Source: JBCCZC01 sp039188505
GTDB taxonomy: Bacteria > Pseudomonadota > Gammaproteobacteria > Xanthomonadales > SZUA-38
DNA: 8,500 nucleotides
Assembly: GCA_039188505.1 (NCBI GenBank)
Contig: JBCCZC010000244.1
Location: 1-8,500, forward strand
Reading direction: 5' to 3'
A program made the position numbers and the translations under genes. Below the pieces are notes generated by a model. That model saw only the letters and a program-made list of their open reading frames with translations. It was not told where the DNA came from and ran no database searches. Within the stretch, counting starts at the first letter, position 1. Each line of letters opens with the position of its first letter. Below are positions 5,909 to 8,500 of the stretch, in pieces.

Positions 5909-6510
5909 GACGGTGGGTGCTCGCGTCGGGCAACGCCGGCAAGCTGCGGGAGCTTCGCCGGCGCCTCGAGCCCTTCGGCATCGAGCTGGTGCCCCAGGGC
6001 GAGCTCGGCATCACGGGCGCGGACGAGACCGGTGAGACCTTCCAGGACAACGCGCTGCTCAAGGCCGAGCACGCGGCCCGCGAATCGGGTCTTCCCGCGC
6101 TGGCCGATGACTCGGGCCTTTCCGTTGACGCCCTCGGCGGTGCTCCCGGCGTGTGCTCGGCGCGCTTCGCCGGACCGGATGCAACCGATGCCGACAACGT
6201 GGACCGGCTCCTCGCCGAGCTCGACGGCAACGCCGATCGGGCCGCGCACTTCACCTGCGTGCTGTGCTTCGTCGCCCATCCGGACTTCGCGGTCCCGGAG
6301 TTCTTCGAGGGCCACTGGCACGGCGAGATCCTGAGCGCCCGGCAGGGCGATCAGGGCTTCGGCTATGACCCGGTGTTCTTCGTGCCGACGCAAGGCGTCA
6401 GCGCGGCGGAGCTGGCGCTCGACGACAAGAACGCGCTGAGCCACCGCGGCAAGGCCATGGACGCGCTGGTCGAGGCCGTGACCGCCGGCCGACTCCCGGA
6501 GGTTGGCTAG
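5905..6510 (+). CDS. rdgB: dITP/XTP pyrophosphatase RdgB (HAM1 family)
   Basis: Hydrolyses dITP, ITP and XTP to monophosphate and pyrophosphate, keeping deaminated purines out of DNA and RNA. The 201-aa protein (E. coli 197) shows the nucleotide-binding start LASGNAGKLREL (6-17), ETGETFQDNALLKA (41-54), the catalytic DDSGLSVDALGGAPGVCSAR (68-87) with Asp69, GFGYDPVFF (151-159), and the base-recognition KNALSHRGKA (175-184) with the conserved SHR. All family motifs are intact. The ATG overlaps the rph stop (ATGA), and no separate Shine-Dalgarno is visible, so translational coupling is likely. In many gammaproteobacteria hemW follows rdgB; here a convergent gene on the minus strand follows instead. 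The two TAG stops share the four bases CTAG at 6507-6510. Confidence 0.97.
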   Translation: MRRWVLASGNAGKLRELRRRLEPFGIELVPQGELGITGADETGETFQDNALLKAEHAARESGLPALADDSGLSVDALGGAPGVCSARFAGPDATDADNVDRLLAELDGNADRAAHFTCVLCFVAHPDFAVPEFFEGHWHGEILSARQGDQGFGYDPVFFVPTQGVSAAELALDDKNALSHRGKAMDALVEAVTAGRLPEVG

Positions 6511-7550
6511 AACAATCCGGCGAGGGGCGCCGCCGCCGGCACCTTCGAGACCAGGTTCTCCGCCCAGGCGAGGCCCTGGCGAATCTCCTCGGCACAGCGC
6601 TGCCGGCAGTCTTCCAGTTCCCGATCGCGGCTCGCCCGCGAATAGGGCATGTTCGGATCCTTCGAGTAGGCCCGGGTGGTCGTTCCGAAGACCTCCGCTA
6701 GCCGCGCTTCGTCGGCGGACAATCCCAGGAATCGCGCGGCCGTCGCCAGCTCGGCACCCGGCGCGTCGAGGAGCGTTTCGAAGTCCACGGCTCGGATCCG
6801 GTCGGCATGACGCTTCTCCGCATCGGCCAGCCAGAGGACGTTACCCGCCCAGCTCATGGCGGCCAGTTCGCCCGGGCCGAGGTCGTGGAGCCGGGCCGAA
6901 TCGTCGTCGAGGAGTCGGTGCAGATCCAGCAGCCGCGACTGGCAAAAGCCCGCGGTTTCCTGGCGTCGGAGCTCCGAGCGCAGCATCGTGGCAAGGAACG
7001 GCTCGAGGCGTAGCGAGACGAAGAGGGCGCGGTGCTCCGGCGCCGGGTCGAGGAAGCGCCCGAGCAGGTTGGAGCAGTTGCTGGTCGCCTTGATGATCGT
7101 TGGCTGTTCGGCACCGAAGGAACGGCCCAGGGCCGAGAACAGGAAGCGCTCGAACTCCTCGTAGCGGGCGTCTGCCACCGCCGCCAGGGCATCGCCGCGT
7201 TCGCGCTCGACCTGCGCCAGCGCCTGGAGCGGCAGCGGCTCGCGCAGGCACAGGGCGGGCGTCGCTTCCTGGAGGATGCGGCTGACGAGCGTCGAGCCGC
7301 AGTGGCCCACGTGGCAGATCAGCGCGCGGGGGTTGGTGCCTACCGGCGTGGTCGCGGCCAGCTCCCAGAGCGGCACGACCTGCTGGGCTGGCTCGCGGGC
7401 CGCCAGGCGCTGGTCGAGGAACATCGACTGGCGATAGTTGGCCTCGCCGAGCTCGAGCAACAGCAGCCGGCCGTAGACGAGATCGATCTGCTGCGGGAAC
7501 CAGCGCGCATTGGCCCAGAAGGCTTTGGCGAAGGCGGGATCGAGGGTCAT
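6507..7550 (-). CDS. Sulfotransferase-like P-loop protein
   Basis: 347-aa cytosolic protein with the outline of a PAPS-dependent sulfotransferase. The candidate 5'-phosphosulfate-binding loop is HVGHCGSTLVSRIL (80-93), after a hydrophobic strand (ALIC), at the position where family members have a Ser/Arg-rich loop before GTT or GST. Further family-like blocks are LREP (102-105), TIIKATSN (151-158), which supplies a buried lysine, and the 3'-phosphate-type segment LFVSLRLEPFLATMLRSE (176-193) with Arg181 and Ser192. About 65 residues precede the loop and resemble nothing I know. No signal peptide or membrane span is seen. The ATG at 7550 overlaps the stop of the upstream dioxygenase (ATGA), and GGGG at 7559-7556 gives a plausible Shine-Dalgarno. 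Acceptor substrate is unknown; a kinase or other P-loop transferase is less likely. Function is assigned by motif only. Confidence 0.75.
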   Translation of the reverse strand: MTLDPAFAKAFWANARWFPQQIDLVYGRLLLLELGEANYRQSMFLDQRLAAREPAQQVVPLWELAATTPVGTNPRALICHVGHCGSTLVSRILQEATPALCLREPLPLQALAQVERERGDALAAVADARYEEFERFLFSALGRSFGAEQPTIIKATSNCSNLLGRFLDPAPEHRALFVSLRLEPFLATMLRSELRRQETAGFCQSRLLDLHRLLDDDSARLHDLGPGELAAMSWAGNVLWLADAEKRHADRIRAVDFETLLDAPGAELATAARFLGLSADEARLAEVFGTTTRAYSKDPNMPYSRASRDRELEDCRQRCAEEIRQGLAWAENLVSKVPAAAPLAGLF

Positions 7551-8500
7551 GTGTTCCCCGCGATCCGGTCTTCGCGGGCGACCTGCTGGATCTCCGTGTC
7601 CGAGCCGTAGAGGAAGCTCACGAGGGCGTAGCGCACGCCGCGCTTCACGGGCAGCGCCTCGTGGGCGAGCGAGCAGGAAAACAGGACGGCGCCGCCCGTT
7701 GGCGGCTTGTAGCGATCGCGGCCATATTCCGGAAAGCGGAGTTCACCGCCCTCGTACTCGTCGCTGTTGAGGTTGAGCGTGATGGCGAAGCGCCGGTGGG
7801 CCGTGTCGGGGCCGTCATTGTCGCGATGGGCGCTGAAGTGGCCGCCCGTCTCGCCGTCGTAGCAGACGACTTTGAAGGCCTCGTAGCGGGTGATGCGATA
7901 GTTGTACGCCCACTCGATCTCCGGCAGGACCCGGCGCATGATCCGCTGCTCGACCGCGCCGACAAGCGCGGGGTCGGCGATGCGGTGCTCGCGTCGAATC
8001 TTCGCGTCGGGGTCTTCCCGGTAGACCATCCGCCCGCCCTCCATCGCCAGCACTCCCGATGGCTCGTTGTCGGCGTGGTAGACCTCGATGAGGTGACGGC
8101 AGAACATCGGCTCGAAGACCCGGGGCACGATCAGGGCCGGGGCGCAGGCGGTGACGAGGCGGCCCTCATCCGCGGACTCGGCCGCCTTGAGCGCGGCCGG
8201 CCACCCGTCGGTCCGAGCGAGCAGGTGGGCATTGGCGTCCAGCTCGAGGGTGAGGAAGCCGCTGGTCGGCGGCGTCGTGCCGACGATGAATCGGCTGATC
8301 TGCCCGTCGTCGCAGAAGACTGCGGGAGCTCCCGGATGGGCCTCGCGAAAGCGCGTCGCGGCCGCGGGGTCGCCGACGATCATGATGGCCCCGTCGACCG
8401 CCCGGTCTTCGCCCGTGGCTGCGGCGAGCGCCGTGATCGCTCGGGCCAGGCCCGGCGCGTCGCCATCGATTGCCAGGAGCAGCGTCAGGGGCCTGCCGCA
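7547..8500 (-). CDS. Thioredoxin-fold-like / prolyl 4-hydroxylase-type 2OG-Fe(II) dioxygenase fusion (5' end missing)
   Basis: The open frame continues through the right edge, so the N-terminus is outside; 317 residues are visible. ATG at 8383 is an internal methionine, not the likely start, because the 39 codons before it are open and read like a redoxin strand-helix start (GRPLTLLLAIDGD). Numbering from that Met, residues up to about 60 resemble the middle and end of a peroxiredoxin-like domain (IMIVGDPAAATRFREAHPG, then FLTLELDANAHLLAR), without an evident catalytic Cys in the visible part. From about 83 comes a P4Hc domain: LIVPRVFEPMFCRHLIEVY, the Fe(II) ligands H186 and D188 in HFSAHRDN, ITLNLNSDEYEGGELRFPEYG (the first 20 residues from 201), distal H241 in CSLAHEA and R251 for 2-oxoglutarate. 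The oxygenase should be active. It is translated just ahead of, and coupled to, the sulfotransferase-like gene. Substrate unknown; protein, peptide or small molecule are all possible. Confidence 0.85.
   Translation of the reverse strand, partial: CGRPLTLLLAIDGDAPGLARAITALAAATGEDRAVDGAIMIVGDPAAATRFREAHPGAPAVFCDDGQISRFIVGTTPPTSGFLTLELDANAHLLARTDGWPAALKAAESADEGRLVTACAPALIVPRVFEPMFCRHLIEVYHADNEPSGVLAMEGGRMVYREDPDAKIRREHRIADPALVGAVEQRIMRRVLPEIEWAYNYRITRYEAFKVVCYDGETGGHFSAHRDNDGPDTAHRRFAITLNLNSDEYEGGELRFPEYGRDRYKPPTGGAVLFSCSLAHEALPVKRGVRYALVSFLYGSDTEIQQVAREDRIAGNT

Noticed and set aside
6507..8500. Dioxygenase and sulfotransferase-like genes as a mobile island
   Set aside because: Base composition and codon use look like the neighbours, and there is no integrase, direct repeat or tRNA edge in the window; only the unusual neighbourhood hints at insertion.

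Overview
The window is GC-rich chromosomal DNA, and its gene content and order point to a gammaproteobacterium. The block spoT-rpoZ-gmk-yicC, with rph and rdgB divergent beside it, is the classical gammaproteobacterial arrangement. Every protein in it resembles its E. coli counterpart closely along its full length. I cannot place the organism below that level. I see no tRNA, rRNA, CRISPR array, insertion sequence, integrase or phage gene.

Layout. At 1-347 (minus) lies the N-terminal part of DNA helicase II, uvrD, running off the left edge. Its Walker A lysine appears to be glutamine. A short divergent spacer separates it from a 94-residue acidic protein of unknown function (490-774, plus). 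Between that gene and the convergent spoT is about 210 bp packed with hairpins. It carries two 36-bp direct repeats that match at 34 positions and begin 162 bp apart, a REP-like arrangement. The second repeat unit runs into the end of spoT, whose stop codon forms the loop of a hairpin.

The minus-strand operon reads yicC (5035-4166), gmk (4169-3549), rpoZ (3450-3187), spoT (3160-983). yicC and gmk overlap by ATGA. The operon links an RNA-decay protein, GMP-to-GDP conversion, the omega subunit of RNA polymerase (part of a ppGpp binding site) and the bifunctional (p)ppGpp synthetase/hydrolase, so guanine nucleotide supply and stringent signalling are encoded together. Across a 153-bp divergent spacer, rph (5189-5908) and rdgB (5905-6510) run on the plus strand, again overlapping by ATGA. 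They provide tRNA 3'-end trimming and clearance of non-canonical purine triphosphates.

The right quarter is the accessory part. Two minus-strand genes, translationally coupled by ATGA, abut rdgB tail to tail. The upstream one (8500-7547, cut by the right edge) joins a thioredoxin-fold-like N-terminal region, with no evident catalytic cysteine in the visible part, to a prolyl-4-hydroxylase-type Fe(II)/2-oxoglutarate dioxygenase domain with all its ligands. The downstream one (7550-6507) is a sulfotransferase-like P-loop protein with an unusual loop. They look like a two-step modification unit (hydroxylation, then possibly sulfonation) with an unknown substrate. This pair is the best candidate in the window for an undescribed system; the rest is conserved housekeeping.
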